Source: Fidelibacterota bacterium (lineage in GTDB: Bacteria > Fidelibacterota > Marinisomatia > SCGC-AAA003-L08 > TS1B11). From it: 64,000 nucleotides of DNA. The stretch is from NCBI GenBank assembly GCA_004124875.1, contig SCKJ01000003.1, positions 282,654-346,653 on the forward strand, given 5' to 3'. Both the position numbers and the translations under genes were made by a program. The notes beneath the pieces are model-generated. The model was not told where the DNA came from. It was given only the letters and a program-made list of their open reading frames with translations, and did no database searches. Of the stretch, positions 16,641 through 26,434 are shown piece by piece (within the stretch, counting starts at the first letter, position 1; every line of letters begins with the position of its first letter).

Positions 16641-16850
16641 GGGTTTTCGGAGATTTTAATAACTAAACGGCAGGATGACCGGGCGGTTTGTTCAGCAGAC
16701 CTTGATTCTTTTCCGAGACAGGTAAATAAACCGTATTTTCTAACATCTTAAAATATCAGGGATGATATTTGAACGGTGGAACGTCTAATCCATAGAATCT
16801 GGCGTGGATATCCAAAGTAGACACCTTATTAAGTCGATCTGATCTGTCAA

Positions 16851-17432
16851 ATGAACAGATTTACCCAAGCCGGGCTCATAACTGCATGCCAAAATGGCGA
16901 TGAAAGAGGCTTTGAGGAGCTGTTCCAGCAGTATCACGAGCGGGTCTACAGGGTTGGCCTACGTTATACAGGGAATATTCAGGAGGCCGAAGATGTTACT
17001 CAGGATGTATTTGTGAAAGTTTTTAAAGAGATTATTCGCTTTAAAGGATACTCGAATTTTTATACTTGGCTATACCGCATCACGGTCAATATTTGCCGGG
17101 ATAAAGAACGATGGCAGAGCCGTAGATATTTGCTGGATAAGTCCATCAACGGGGGGTGGCGATCCGGAGACGGGATTGAAAAAGAGACTTTAGAGATGCA
17201 ATGGCAAACAGAAACGCAAAAGATGCTTCAAAACGCGCTGCACCAGCTGAGTCCGAAATTGAGGACCGTGATTATCCTGAAACACATCGAGGAATTATCG
17301 CTTGTGGAAATTTCACAGGTCCTGGACTGTTCACAAGGGACTGTCAGTTCCCGCTTGAACAGGGGCCGCGCCCGCCTCAGAGATATCCTTGGCAAAATGG
17401 GTTTGGATCGAACCTACCTGCAGGGAGCCTAG
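16851..17432 (+). CDS. ECF-type RNA polymerase sigma factor
   Basis: 193 residues. Region 2 (FEELFQQYHERVYRVGLRY, EDVTQDVFVKVF, FYTWLYRITVNICRD) and region 4 (LSPKLRTVIILKHIEELS, SQGTVSSRLNRGRARL) are both complete, without the extra domains of primary sigma factors. The next gene starts one base after its stop and encodes a zinc-finger anti-sigma, so this is a classical ECF pair. It directs RNA polymerase to a small regulon, probably including the genes that follow. Its position just upstream of the mer-like promoters, in the opposite direction, suggests an envelope or metal stress signal (inference). Confidence 0.92.
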   Translation: MNRFTQAGLITACQNGDERGFEELFQQYHERVYRVGLRYTGNIQEAEDVTQDVFVKVFKEIIRFKGYSNFYTWLYRITVNICRDKERWQSRRYLLDKSINGGWRSGDGIEKETLEMQWQTETQKMLQNALHQLSPKLRTVIILKHIEELSLVEISQVLDCSQGTVSSRLNRGRARLRDILGKMGLDRTYLQGA

Positions 17433-17433
17433 C

Positions 17434-18300
17434 ATGATGCATTATCGGACACGCCGACATTTTTCTGCCTATCTTGACAGTGACCTTGACGAAGCGACGG
17501 CCAGCAAAGTACTTGATCACCTGAGCAGCTGTATTTCCTGCGAGGCGGCGTTTAAAAAAATAAGTGAGGGAGCACGACTCGCCTCACAATTTGAGCAGTC
17601 AGCTCCTCCCGATGCGGCACAACTATGGGCTAAGATTGGCCAGCGAAGGGAGCTGGAGGCTCAGAATCGATGGGGCCGTAACCTGGGCAGGCAAGTTGCA
17701 GGCATTGCTCAATGGGCGGGATCACTGGCGCCAACTATCCGCAAACCTGCGATGATCGGAGCATTCGCTTTTCTACTCATTGCAAATCTGGTGGTGAGTT
17801 TTAAAATTCTGACCCCCACGCAAACTCATTTAGCGGAAAGGGTGAGCCGCTACGACTTGGATTATGGCCTGTACCTTGATGCGATGGCACGAGATGGCGA
17901 TCCCAAAGAGTTTGATAACCTCTACCAAAGTGAGCCTGTAGAATACCAGGCGGCGAGCGCTGCAATATCCTTTGAACTTGCATCCTACATCCGGCTGGCG
18001 AAAGACTATCAGATTTTCGATGCAAAATTATTAAAAACATCCTGTTGCTACTCAGTCCAGTGCAAAATATCGAGCGGCGCTGGTGAGATCGTTCTGTTTC
18101 AACAAGAGCAGGATCACCCGTTTTCATTTGGTCGGTACCAGTTGGAACGGACCCTCATTGACGGGCACTGGTTCCATGTCACTCAAGCCGGTAAATATCA
18201 AGTGGCCAGCTGGGTCACCCGGACCAGCAAGATTGTCTTTGTGGGGGAACAACTTTTTGATGAGTTGCCAAATTTGATCCGCTTGATTGGAACGTCATAA
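17434..18300 (+). CDS. Zinc-finger transmembrane anti-sigma factor
   Basis: 288 residues from ATG 17434. The N-terminal zf-HC2 motif is at about 8-36: HFSAYLDSDLD ... VLDHLSSCISCEAAF, giving His-x3-Cys-x2-Cys. This domain binds the ECF factor. A membrane helix (MIGAFAFLLIANLVVSF) is near 108-124, followed by a periplasmic domain of about 160 residues that may sense the signal. That domain has two adjacent Cys (LLKTSCCYSVQCKIS), which could be a thiol or metal sensor. It is adjacent to the sigma gene and translationally coupled. Confidence 0.88.
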   Translation: MMHYRTRRHFSAYLDSDLDEATASKVLDHLSSCISCEAAFKKISEGARLASQFEQSAPPDAAQLWAKIGQRRELEAQNRWGRNLGRQVAGIAQWAGSLAPTIRKPAMIGAFAFLLIANLVVSFKILTPTQTHLAERVSRYDLDYGLYLDAMARDGDPKEFDNLYQSEPVEYQAASAAISFELASYIRLAKDYQIFDAKLLKTSCCYSVQCKISSGAGEIVLFQQEQDHPFSFGRYQLERTLIDGHWFHVTQAGKYQVASWVTRTSKIVFVGEQLFDELPNLIRLIGTS

Positions 18301-18361
18301 ATATTTTATGAAGTGAACCCTGTCTCTCACTGAACCAAAGACAGAGGGAAGGAGGACCTAT

Positions 18362-18508
18362 ATGTTGAAGAGAAAAGTCGTCACGTTGATCTCTATGGCT
18401 ATTCTCACATTGGGAAGCTTTGCCTTCGCAATGAGCCCGGAGTCTGTCGAATATGAATACTCTCAATGTAGTACAGGCAGTAGCTGCTGCACGAACCGCA
18501 CTAGCTGA
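18362..18508 (+). CDS. 48-residue secreted Cys peptide downstream of the ECF pair
   Basis: Starts after a strong GGGAAGGAGGACCTAT ribosome site. The signal peptide (MLKRKVVTLISMAILTLGS, cleavage after AFA) leaves a mature peptide of about 25 residues: an acidic front, then SQCSTGSSCCTNRTS with three Cys. The stop is TGA-TAA. It follows the anti-sigma gene by 61 bases in the same direction. The Cys cluster could bind a metal or act as the signal sensed by the anti-sigma. No family recognised; I infer that it is expressed because of the ribosome site and the clear export signal. Confidence 0.65.
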   Translation: MLKRKVVTLISMAILTLGSFAFAMSPESVEYEYSQCSTGSSCCTNRTS

Positions 18509-18660
18509 TAAAACCGGTTGATGTCGTGCACGAATAGTAAACCAACAACCTAAGGATCTGTCAGGTATTTGGGTAGCAGGGTTTCGCTTCATAAATTATA
18601 GCGGAGTGTTGGGCATAAAAAATCGCTTTGTCTTATAAGGGAATCGTAAAAAGGAATATC

Positions 18661-19182
18661 TTGCTGCCGCTAAAACAACTATTCAAGAAGCATTGGTATT
18701 GGCTCGCGATGTCACTGATGGGAGTGACTCTGGTGATAAATCTTCTCGGTGGCTTCCAACGCGTGGCCGGATGGCTAGCCGAAAATATTGCAGCTGAAAA
18801 TGGCCCTCAAGACGACCAATGGCAAGCATGGCTGGACCGTAACTCGCTGCTCTTCAAACCTTTGTCATCAGGCGCCAAAATCGGAATAACCCTATCCCAA
18901 GAAAATTCCGATGGCGTGATCATTACCAAGACAGACAAGGGACTGATTGCCTTCAGCACTCGCCATATGAAGCGGGAACTGCCCGGCGTGATAATGGTCC
19001 TGGACAGCTTGGGCACAGTAGAACTGCTCCAGTCTCACATGAATTCCTTAAAAAGCATCTACTTCATATCCAACCAGGCCCGTCTCGGCAGGATACAAGC
19101 CTTTCGCATGCATGACATGGAACAGTTGAGAAAACATGGCTACCTGGCGTTTTTGAACACTATTGGCTTGAGTGCGAATTAA
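18661..19182 (+). CDS. Membrane-anchored protein of unknown function
   Basis: 173 residues from a TTG start at 18661, chosen because AAAAAGGAATATC precedes it; an earlier TTG at 18628 is possible but has no ribosome site. One N-terminal membrane helix (WYWLAMSLMGVTLVINLL) is followed by a soluble domain of about 140 residues with strands such as SDGVIITKTDKGLIAFST and ELPGVIMVLDSLGTVELL. No family recognised. It is the last gene of the sigma/anti-sigma cluster. Confidence 0.6.
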   Translation: MLPLKQLFKKHWYWLAMSLMGVTLVINLLGGFQRVAGWLAENIAAENGPQDDQWQAWLDRNSLLFKPLSSGAKIGITLSQENSDGVIITKTDKGLIAFSTRHMKRELPGVIMVLDSLGTVELLQSHMNSLKSIYFISNQARLGRIQAFRMHDMEQLRKHGYLAFLNTIGLSAN

Positions 19183-19389
19183 CGGCGGTTAGCCGGCATT
19201 ACAGGCACAGATAGCAATGCCATCGGGCCGCGGCCATCGATTAAGGTATTCGTGTCCGGGTATAGGCTAACAGCCGTTCCACTGCCCGGATCAGCTGCAA
19301 CACAATGAGCACGGGCATCAGCCCGGTGTACTCCACCTGGGGCGCCCATTCGCAACGCATATTACCGACCATTGATACAAATCAATAAC

Positions 19390-19612
19390 TTCCGCAGAGG
19401 AACATATTTTTGCAGGGCATCGGGCGGGAGAAAATTTTGACGCCGGAATGCAGTACCAATATCAGCGCTACGGCGGCGATCTGGAACCGCTGTTTGGCAG
19501 GGACGAGCACAGATTTCAAATCGCCTTGGTCTACTCCGTCGATGAGCTCTGGAACTCCAAATTTGACGACCGGGAGTCGCTGCTCAATCTTGAGCACGGC
19601 TACATGCCTTAG
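19390..19612 (+). pseudogene. Relic of the C-terminus of an outer-membrane protein
   Basis: The frame ending with TAG at 19610-19612 reads FDAGMQYQYQRYGGDLEPLF then HRFQIALVYSVDELWNS and LLNLEHGYMP, an aromatic alternating pattern like the last strands of a barrel protein. Upstream the frame soon meets stops and no start exists. The 19183-19390 stretch around it shows no gene. A decayed outer-membrane gene is the simplest explanation. Confidence 0.4.
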
Positions 19613-19642
19613 AGATGACAGGGAGTTAAATGGGATCGGCGC

Positions 19643-20224
19643 TTAACGCCTGCTGTAGCGGCCCATTATCTGCGCCTGCCCGAGCACATGGCCTTCCATG
19701 GCCTGCTCCACATCTTTTTTGGCCGCCGTCGAGTCGAGGGTCAATGCGCTATCAAGGGCATAAAGCTTGAAGTAGTACCGATGGGTCCCTGCAGGGGGGC
19801 ACGGTCCGCCGTAGCCCGTTTTCCCCCAGCTGTTGGTCCCCTCCACGCTGCCTTGGCCGCTGACCTCCTGACGCTTGGCGTCCTCCGGCAGTCCCGCTAC
19901 CGCCGCGGGAATATTGAACATCACCCAATGGTCCCAGGTCCCCCCCGGGGCGTCAGGATCGTCGCAGATCAGGATCAGGGTCCGGGTACCCGCCGGCAGG
20001 CCGGACCAGGCAAGCTCCGGTGAGATGTCGTCGCCATCGCAGGTAAAACGGGCGGGGATGTTCCCGCCCTCGGTGAAAGCGTTGGAGGTTATCTGCATGG
20101 TTGTGTCTCCCGGCGCAGGGAGAGACGCCGACAATGCCGGCGCCCATCCCGCTGCCAATATGAACATTGAGAGGGGTCTCATCGGTCTAACATAGGGGCG
20201 ATTCGCCTGCGCTGCAAGCATCAT
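19643..20224 (-). CDS. YbhB/YbcL family (PEBP-like) exported protein
   Basis: 193 residues. A long N-terminal region ends in a signal-type segment (FILAAGWAPALSAS). The PEBP-like core follows: FTCDGDDISPELAWSG, LILICDDPDAPGGTWDHWV, NSWGKTGYGGPCPPAGTHRYYFKLYALD. These are the anion-binding pocket motifs (DPDAP, GxxGP). The bacterial family is of uncertain function. The start ATG overlaps the cusA stop (ATGATG), so it is the last gene of the efflux operon. Confidence 0.85.
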   Translation of the reverse strand: MMLAAQANRPYVRPMRPLSMFILAAGWAPALSASLPAPGDTTMQITSNAFTEGGNIPARFTCDGDDISPELAWSGLPAGTRTLILICDDPDAPGGTWDHWVMFNIPAAVAGLPEDAKRQEVSGQGSVEGTNSWGKTGYGGPCPPAGTHRYYFKLYALDSALTLDSTAAKKDVEQAMEGHVLGQAQIMGRYSRR

Positions 20225-23200
20225 TCCCTTACATCCGCGGGCTCAACAGCCGATCCCCCTGCCCCCGGTCCCACTATCGAATATGACCGCCAGATGTAGT
20301 AGATGGTGGGGATGACCAGCAGCGTCAGCACCGTCGATGTCACCATGCCACCGACCATGGGAGCAGCGATGCGTTTCATCACTTGGGAGCCTGTCCCAGT
20401 GCCCCACAGAATCGGCAACAGGCCGGCCATAATGGCCGTTACGGTCATCATTTTGGGTCTTACCCGGTCCACGGCGCCGGCCATGATGGCATCGTATAAG
20501 TCTTTCGGCGAGGTCATCTGGCCCGCTGCCACACGCTCTTTGTAGGCATGGTCCAGATAGATCAGCATGATGATGCCGGTCTCGGCCGCGACGCCTGCCA
20601 GGGCGATAAATCCGACCCCCATGGCGATGCTCATGTTGTACCCCAGCAGGTAGGTAAACCATAGCCCGCCGACCAGCGCGAAAGGCAGTGACAACATGAC
20701 GATAATGCTTTCAGTGATATTCTTGAAATTCATATAGAGCAGCAGGAATATGATCAGCAGCGTGATTGGGACCACGATCTTCAGGCGTTTGTTGGCCCGC
20801 TCCATATATTCAAACTGTCCACTCCAGACAATGGAGTACCCTTCCGGCACTCGCAGCTCCTCGGCCAAAGCTGCCTGTGCCCGCTTGACATAAGTGCCCA
20901 CATCAATGCCGGTGATGTCCACGTAGATCCAGGCCGTTCTGCTGGCGTTTTCGCTTTTGATAACGGTAGCGCCCTTCCTTATGACGATTTTGGCGACTTG
21001 GCTCATGGGAACGTGCGCGCCGGTTGGCGTGGGGATAATGACCCGCCCGAGTTGGGTGATATTATCGCGCAGTTCGCGTCCATAGCGGACGTTGATGGGG
21101 TACCGCTCCTGGCCCTCCACCGTGTAGCTGACGTTCATGCCCCCGATGGCAGATTGAATGACATCCTGAATGTCTCCCACAGTGAGTCCGTAGCGGGCGG
21201 CCTCGTCCCTGTTGATCTCAAAGTCGAGGAAATTTCCGCCGGTCACTTTGTCGGCAAATGCGCTCAATGTTCCCGGCAGCTTCTGCACGATGGCCTGGAC
21301 CTCCGCGCCCATCGCATTCAGGGTATCCAGATTTGACCCCATGAGCTTGATGCCAACCGGTGTTTTGATGCCTGTGCTCAGCATGTCGATGCGGGTTTTA
21401 ATCGGCATCGTCCAGGCGTTGGTCAGACCGGGAAACTGAATGGAACTGTTCAATTCGCTAATCAGCTCATCCATTTTAACGGACCGATTTTCCGGCCAGA
21501 TTGCCACAAAAATGGAACGCATGAACTGTGGTGCCGGCAGGTCCGAATGCCATCGGTCGATGCGCTTCCGCTTCGGCCAATCTTCAACCGGCTTCAGAGT
21601 GATGGTGGTTTCGATCATGCTCAACGGCGCCGGATCGGTGGCCGTCTCAGCGCGCCCAATTTTTCCGAATACGCGTTCGACTTCCGGAAAGGTCTTGATG
21701 ATTTTGTCGGTCTGCTGAAGGATTTCGCGAGCCTTGGTGATAGAAAGCCCGGGATCGGTCGTCGGCATGTAGAGCAGATCGCCCTCGTTCAGTGGAGGCA
21801 TAAATTCCGATCCGAGGTTTTTAAGCGGTATAACGGTTAAGCCGAGCACGGCGCCGGTGATGACCAGAGTGGCTTTCCGGTAGCGCAATACCCAGCGTAT
21901 GAGCGGTCGGTAAACGCGGATCAGGAACCGGTTGACAGGGTTTCTGGCCTCAGGCAGAATTTTCCCCTTGATCAGATAACCCATTAAAACCGGCACGATG
22001 GTAATGGCCAGAATGGCCGAGGCCCCCATGGCATAGGTCTTGGTAAAGGCCAGCGGTTTAAACATGCGGCCTTCCTGTGCCTCCAAGGTGAAGACAGGCA
22101 GAAATGAGAATGTGATGATGAGCAGGGAGTAAAACAACGCCGGGCCGACCTCTTTCGAGGCTTCGGCGATGAGTTGCCAGTGATCCACCTTGTCGCCGCG
22201 ACGCTCAATATGCTTATGGACATTTTCGATCATGACAATGGCAGCGTCGATCATTGCGCCAATGGCAATGGCAATACCGCCCAGCGACATGATGTTGGCG
22301 TTCAGGCCCTGGTAGCGCATGATCAGGAATGCGATCAGTATACCTACGGGAAGGGTGAAGATGGCCACCAGGGCGCTTCTGAAGTGGAGCAGAAATATGA
22401 TGCAGACCAGCGCTACGACAGCACTTTCCTCGAGGAGTTTCTCCTTCAAATTATCGACGGCCCGTTCGATGAGCAGCGAGCGGTCGTAGACCGGATTGAT
22501 GCTGACTCCCTCAGGCAGACCGGCCCTTAAATCATCCAGCTTTTGCTTTACCTTACGAATGACTTCGAGGGCATTTTCGCCGTAGCGCATTATGACGATG
22601 CCACCGACGACTTCGCCTTCGCCATCGCGCTCCACCAGACCCCTGCGGAGTTCCGGGCCCAAATGGATATGGGCGACGTTGCGCAACAGGATCGGCGTCC
22701 CATTTCCATCCACACCCAGAGGCACTTTCTTCAGATCGTCAATAGATTTGATATACCCAAGGCCCCTGACCATAAACTCCGTTTCGGCCATCTCGATGAG
22801 GCGGCCGCCCACATCATTGTTGCTGCGCTTGATGGCTAGCGTGACTTTGTTCAGCGGTATGTTGTAGGCCAGCAGCTTGACGGGGTCAACTTCCACCTGG
22901 TACTGCTTGACAAATCCGCCAATGCTGGCGACTTCGGCGACACCTTTGACGCTCATCAACGGAAAGCGGAGATACCAGTCCTGGATGGAGCGCAGCTGTT
23001 GCAAATCGTGCCGGTCGCTTTCAACGGTATACTCATAGACCCAGCCGACACCGGTGGCGTCCGGTCCCAGCTGCGGCGTCACCCCCTGCGGCAACCGGCT
23101 GGCGACGAAGTTGAGATATTCCAGGACCCTGCTGCGGGCCCAATACATATCGGTGCCATCTTCAAAAATGATATAGACGAATGAAAGGCCAAAGAAGGAG

Positions 23201-23454
23201 TATCCCCGCACAGTCCTGGCAAACGGCACCGACAGCATGGCGGTGGTGAGGGGATAGGTTACCTGATCCTCTACGACTTGAGGGGCCTGCCCCGGATATT
23301 CCGTGAGAATGATGACCTGCACATCACTCAGGTCAGGGATAGCATCCAGCGGGGTTGTCAGCAGCGCGAAGAATCCGCCGAGTATGACAATCACCGTGGC
23401 CAGGATCACTATAAACCTGTTGTTGATGGACCAATCGATAATTTTCTCTATCAT
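20221..23454 (-). CDS. cusA: CusA/CzcA family heavy-metal efflux RND transporter
   Basis: 1077 residues, the usual length. The TM1 start (MIEKIIDWSINNRFIV), the periplasmic porter motif YPGQAPQVVEDQVTYPL and the TM4 proton-relay segment GAMIDAAIVMIENVHKHIE are canonical for the heavy-metal branch. The conserved segments AETATDPAPLSMIETTITL and WTMPIKTRIDMLSTGIKTP occur, with Met residues that line the metal path in CusA. In the CusA segment LYMPSTLPGMS this protein has LYMPTTDPGLS, so one Met of the path may be missing and the metal could be silver, copper or another ion. It works as a trimer in the inner membrane, with the adaptor and TolC genes beside it. Confidence 0.92.
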   Translation of the reverse strand: MIEKIIDWSINNRFIVILATVIVILGGFFALLTTPLDAIPDLSDVQVIILTEYPGQAPQVVEDQVTYPLTTAMLSVPFARTVRGYSFFGLSFVYIIFEDGTDMYWARSRVLEYLNFVASRLPQGVTPQLGPDATGVGWVYEYTVESDRHDLQQLRSIQDWYLRFPLMSVKGVAEVASIGGFVKQYQVEVDPVKLLAYNIPLNKVTLAIKRSNNDVGGRLIEMAETEFMVRGLGYIKSIDDLKKVPLGVDGNGTPILLRNVAHIHLGPELRRGLVERDGEGEVVGGIVIMRYGENALEVIRKVKQKLDDLRAGLPEGVSINPVYDRSLLIERAVDNLKEKLLEESAVVALVCIIFLLHFRSALVAIFTLPVGILIAFLIMRYQGLNANIMSLGGIAIAIGAMIDAAIVMIENVHKHIERRGDKVDHWQLIAEASKEVGPALFYSLLIITFSFLPVFTLEAQEGRMFKPLAFTKTYAMGASAILAITIVPVLMGYLIKGKILPEARNPVNRFLIRVYRPLIRWVLRYRKATLVITGAVLGLTVIPLKNLGSEFMPPLNEGDLLYMPTTDPGLSITKAREILQQTDKIIKTFPEVERVFGKIGRAETATDPAPLSMIETTITLKPVEDWPKRKRIDRWHSDLPAPQFMRSIFVAIWPENRSVKMDELISELNSSIQFPGLTNAWTMPIKTRIDMLSTGIKTPVGIKLMGSNLDTLNAMGAEVQAIVQKLPGTLSAFADKVTGGNFLDFEINRDEAARYGLTVGDIQDVIQSAIGGMNVSYTVEGQERYPINVRYGRELRDNITQLGRVIIPTPTGAHVPMSQVAKIVIRKGATVIKSENASRTAWIYVDITGIDVGTYVKRAQAALAEELRVPEGYSIVWSGQFEYMERANKRLKIVVPITLLIIFLLLYMNFKNITESIIVMLSLPFALVGGLWFTYLLGYNMSIAMGVGFIALAGVAAETGIIMLIYLDHAYKERVAAGQMTSPKDLYDAIMAGAVDRVRPKMMTVTAIMAGLLPILWGTGTGSQVMKRIAAPMVGGMVTSTVLTLLVIPTIYYIWRSYSIVGPGAGGSAVEPADVRE

Positions 23455-24989
23455 GGCCCAGCTCCGTCATGGTTCATCCCTGGCTCCATCGCACCGTTGG
23501 GCACGGGATGCTCCATTTCATCGCCATCCGGATGGACATGATCTTCATTCGCGTCCATCTGCAGCTGCAGTTTGGTGCTCTGTGCAGCGGCTCGGCCGGC
23601 CAGCATTTTTGCTATGGTTTCCTGGAGTCTGCTCTCCGAATCGATGAGGAACTGCCCTGAGGCTACGACCTGTTCGCCCTCGCTGAGGCCCTCCAGTATC
23701 TGGTAATACCCATCACTGCTTTCGATGCCGATAGTCACGTCCCGGGGAGCGAAGCGGCCCTCTCCCAGGGAGACGATGACCAGATTGCGTTCGCCGGAGA
23801 ACAGCACCGCTTCACTGGGCACCGCAATGGCGTCGTATACCGGGGCAGTCTGCAGCCGCACAATGGCGTACATGCCGGGCTTCAGATTTAATCCGGGATT
23901 GTCAAATACCAGCCTGACTTTAATCGTCCGGGTCTTTTCCTCAAGATAGGGGTAGATGTACTGCACCTTGCCGGTATACGTTCTACCCGGCTCATACGAT
24001 AACGTCACGATCGCTGTCTGGCCGGTTTTCACCCAGGGCACTTCATACTCATAGATGTCGGCGTAGACCCAAATCGTGGACAGATCAACGATGGTATACA
24101 GGCTCATCCCCGATTTGACTTCCATGCCGTCAAGCGCATGCTTTTTGGTGACGACACCCTTGAAGGGAGAATGGATGGTCAGCGTTTTTTTGACCATGCC
24201 CGAAGTCGCAAGCTGCCTGATCTGCTTCTCCGAGACATCAAAATAGCTTAAGCGCCGGCGCGCGGAGGCGAGGATGCTCTCCAAATTCGCCTTGGTATTG
24301 CCGGATGCTGCAGCTCCGAGTCTGCCCAGCGCCTGGTAGGCATCGAGATACTCCTCCTGCGCCGTGACCAGTTGAGGGGAGTAGATTTCCAGCAGAGACT
24401 CGCCTTTGGCCACCTCCTGACCCGTTGTATTGACGAAGGTTTTCTCAATCCAGCCTGAAAATTTGGTATGGACATGGCCGACGCGGGACTCGTCAAAGGC
24501 GATGCGGCCGACAGTCCTGATCTCCTGGGTCAAATCCCTACGGACGACAGGCGCGAACCGGATGCCCATATTCTGCTGCACCACGGGATTTATTCTCACG
24601 GTGGCGCCGAACGCTTCCTCGCCTTCATAAACCGGCACCAGGTCCATCCCCATCGGTGATTTTCCCGGCTGCGGGGATATATAGGTGGGATCCATGGGGG
24701 CCCGGTAATAGAGTATTCTCTTTTCACCGCCCACCTGTGCTGCAACGGCAGCCACAACCGGCTGGTTCAAGGGGACCAGGTCCATCCCGCAGATGGGGCA
24801 ATTCCCAGGTCCCTCATGGATAACATTCGGATGCATACCGCAGGTGTAAAGCATAACCACCTCTTCGGTGTCCATATCGTTATTCTTGGCGGCGCCGGAG
24901 TTTCCGCCACAGCCCGAAGCCAGCAGGATCATCAGCATTAAGCCGATGCCGATAAGGGGTCTGCTTGTCATTATGTGCTTAGTTTTCAT
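23451..24989 (-). CDS. cusB: CusB-type RND periplasmic adaptor with two heavy-metal-binding modules
   Basis: 512 residues. It is a lipoprotein: the lipobox LASGC puts Cys27 as the acylated residue. Residues about 48-74 form a heavy-metal-binding domain (YTCGMHP ... CPICGMDLVPL). A second, partly altered copy follows (RAPMDPTYIS ... SPMGMDLVP), which has lost the cysteines. Then come the adaptor lipoyl/hairpin and beta-barrel segments (IHSPFKGVVTKKHALDGMEVK). The Met-rich sites capture Cu(I)/Ag(I). Its stop overlaps the cusA start by 4 bases, and it overlaps the TolC gene end by 11 bases. Confidence 0.92.
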   Translation of the reverse strand: MKTKHIMTSRPLIGIGLMLMILLASGCGGNSGAAKNNDMDTEEVVMLYTCGMHPNVIHEGPGNCPICGMDLVPLNQPVVAAVAAQVGGEKRILYYRAPMDPTYISPQPGKSPMGMDLVPVYEGEEAFGATVRINPVVQQNMGIRFAPVVRRDLTQEIRTVGRIAFDESRVGHVHTKFSGWIEKTFVNTTGQEVAKGESLLEIYSPQLVTAQEEYLDAYQALGRLGAAASGNTKANLESILASARRRLSYFDVSEKQIRQLATSGMVKKTLTIHSPFKGVVTKKHALDGMEVKSGMSLYTIVDLSTIWVYADIYEYEVPWVKTGQTAIVTLSYEPGRTYTGKVQYIYPYLEEKTRTIKVRLVFDNPGLNLKPGMYAIVRLQTAPVYDAIAVPSEAVLFSGERNLVIVSLGEGRFAPRDVTIGIESSDGYYQILEGLSEGEQVVASGQFLIDSESRLQETIAKMLAGRAAAQSTKLQLQMDANEDHVHPDGDEMEHPVPNGAMEPGMNHDGAGP

Positions 24990-26346
24990 TTTTCAAGTCC
25001 TCTTCATACTGGGTCGCACCCGTGGCTTTCAACAATTTTGCGCTGACGATGCGTCGCCGTGCTTCGACAGATTCAAATTCCAATCGTACTCTGACGACCA
25101 TCCGCTGGGAATCGAGCACATCTAAAAAACTGATCTTCCCTGTCTCATAGGCGGAAAAGGCCGAAGCGAGCATCTGCTCAGACTCCCCTATGAGCTGGCC
25201 GCCGTAAATCAAATATGTCTCTTCGATTTCATGCAGCGCGTGCAGCGTCGACCGCACTCCGTTCTCAAGCCGGTTCCACGTTTCCTGCGCCAGCTCATCT
25301 TTGGAGGCAACCATCAGTTCAGCCGATTGAACCCTGGCCCTGTTTTTGCCAAACCACAGGGGGATGTTCAGCCCGACCTTAACTCCCATCGCGTCTTTGC
25401 CCAGTGCGGGGGCTGTCCCGGCACCATCCGGGCCGATGAAGGAATAAGTCACTCCCGCCAGCAGGTCGGGGTAGTTTTTGCGCCGGGCCAGCTCATGCTG
25501 CAGGGAGGCGATCTCAAGTTCCAGCAGCGATTTCCGGTATCCGGGATTGAGTTCGCGCGCCTGGGCCAGCCAGAAATCGACTGCCTCAGTGGGCGGCATC
25601 GGTGTCCTTTGTGCGGCGAACAGCTGCGCCTCGAACTTGCCGTCAAAAAGCGCCACCAGATCATTGTTGCGGGATTGCAAATCGCTCTGCAGCGAATTGA
25701 TTTTGCTTTCGATCAGAGATATTTCGATCTGGAGTTTCAGAATAGGATGCTGCGTGATGCCGCCGCCGGTGGAATATTGGGCCAGCGCATTTGACCTGAA
25801 GGAATTCAACTCTTCCCGGTAGCTTTTCAAAATTTGCAGTGAACGCTCCAGCCTGAGATAATCTTCCCATGCAGTGCGCATTTGCCAAACCACCTCAACC
25901 TGAGAATGGCGCAGATTGAGCGCGGCGATAGCGGCTTGCTCCTCCGCGATTTGGCGTTGGCGGCGCAATTTGCCCCAGAGCGGAATTTTCTGCCCCAGCA
26001 TGATCTGTAGCTCCGTGGGGCCGTTGCGCGTCTCGATGGGCTGCACAAAACCGACCCCTTCAATCATGGGGTCGGGGAGCTTTCCCTTCGCGCGGATAGA
26101 TGCCGTCGCAGCCTGATAGGCCTTCTCGGCCGCCTGCACCTGCTTATTGTTTGCCAGCAGCAGTTGAATCGGCGTGGAGAGGGGCGAGAGACTTTCGCCG
26201 GCGGAGCGATTGGCCCTGGTGGATCGACCCGGCTGCGCGGACAGCGAGCCAGCCAGGAAAACGAGCCAGGCCAGCAATGTTGATCCGTCCGGCAGCTGCC
26301 GGACCAGCGCTACCGGATGTCGCCCGCAAAAGTTGAAATATTTCAT
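24979..26346 (-). CDS. TolC-family outer-membrane efflux protein
   Basis: 455 residues with a signal peptide (LLAWLVFLAGSLSAQ). The two repeated outer-membrane-efflux halves are visible (helical coiled segments such as ALNLRHSQVEVVWQMRTAWEDY and ASLQHELARRKNYPDLLAGV). This is the exit channel for the CusBA pump. The gene is followed directly by the overlapping cusB, and preceded by a small secreted Cys-rich protein. Confidence 0.9.
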   Translation of the reverse strand: MKYFNFCGRHPVALVRQLPDGSTLLAWLVFLAGSLSAQPGRSTRANRSAGESLSPLSTPIQLLLANNKQVQAAEKAYQAATASIRAKGKLPDPMIEGVGFVQPIETRNGPTELQIMLGQKIPLWGKLRRQRQIAEEQAAIAALNLRHSQVEVVWQMRTAWEDYLRLERSLQILKSYREELNSFRSNALAQYSTGGGITQHPILKLQIEISLIESKINSLQSDLQSRNNDLVALFDGKFEAQLFAAQRTPMPPTEAVDFWLAQARELNPGYRKSLLELEIASLQHELARRKNYPDLLAGVTYSFIGPDGAGTAPALGKDAMGVKVGLNIPLWFGKNRARVQSAELMVASKDELAQETWNRLENGVRSTLHALHEIEETYLIYGGQLIGESEQMLASAFSAYETGKISFLDVLDSQRMVVRVRLEFESVEARRRIVSAKLLKATGATQYEEDLKNEN

Positions 26347-26434
26347 AATACCTCATCAAAAATCGTTAAATAGCACGAACAGGGGTACTGAGCAGATGGC
26401 ACTCAGACCCGGTGTGGATAATGGTGAGGCCGGT

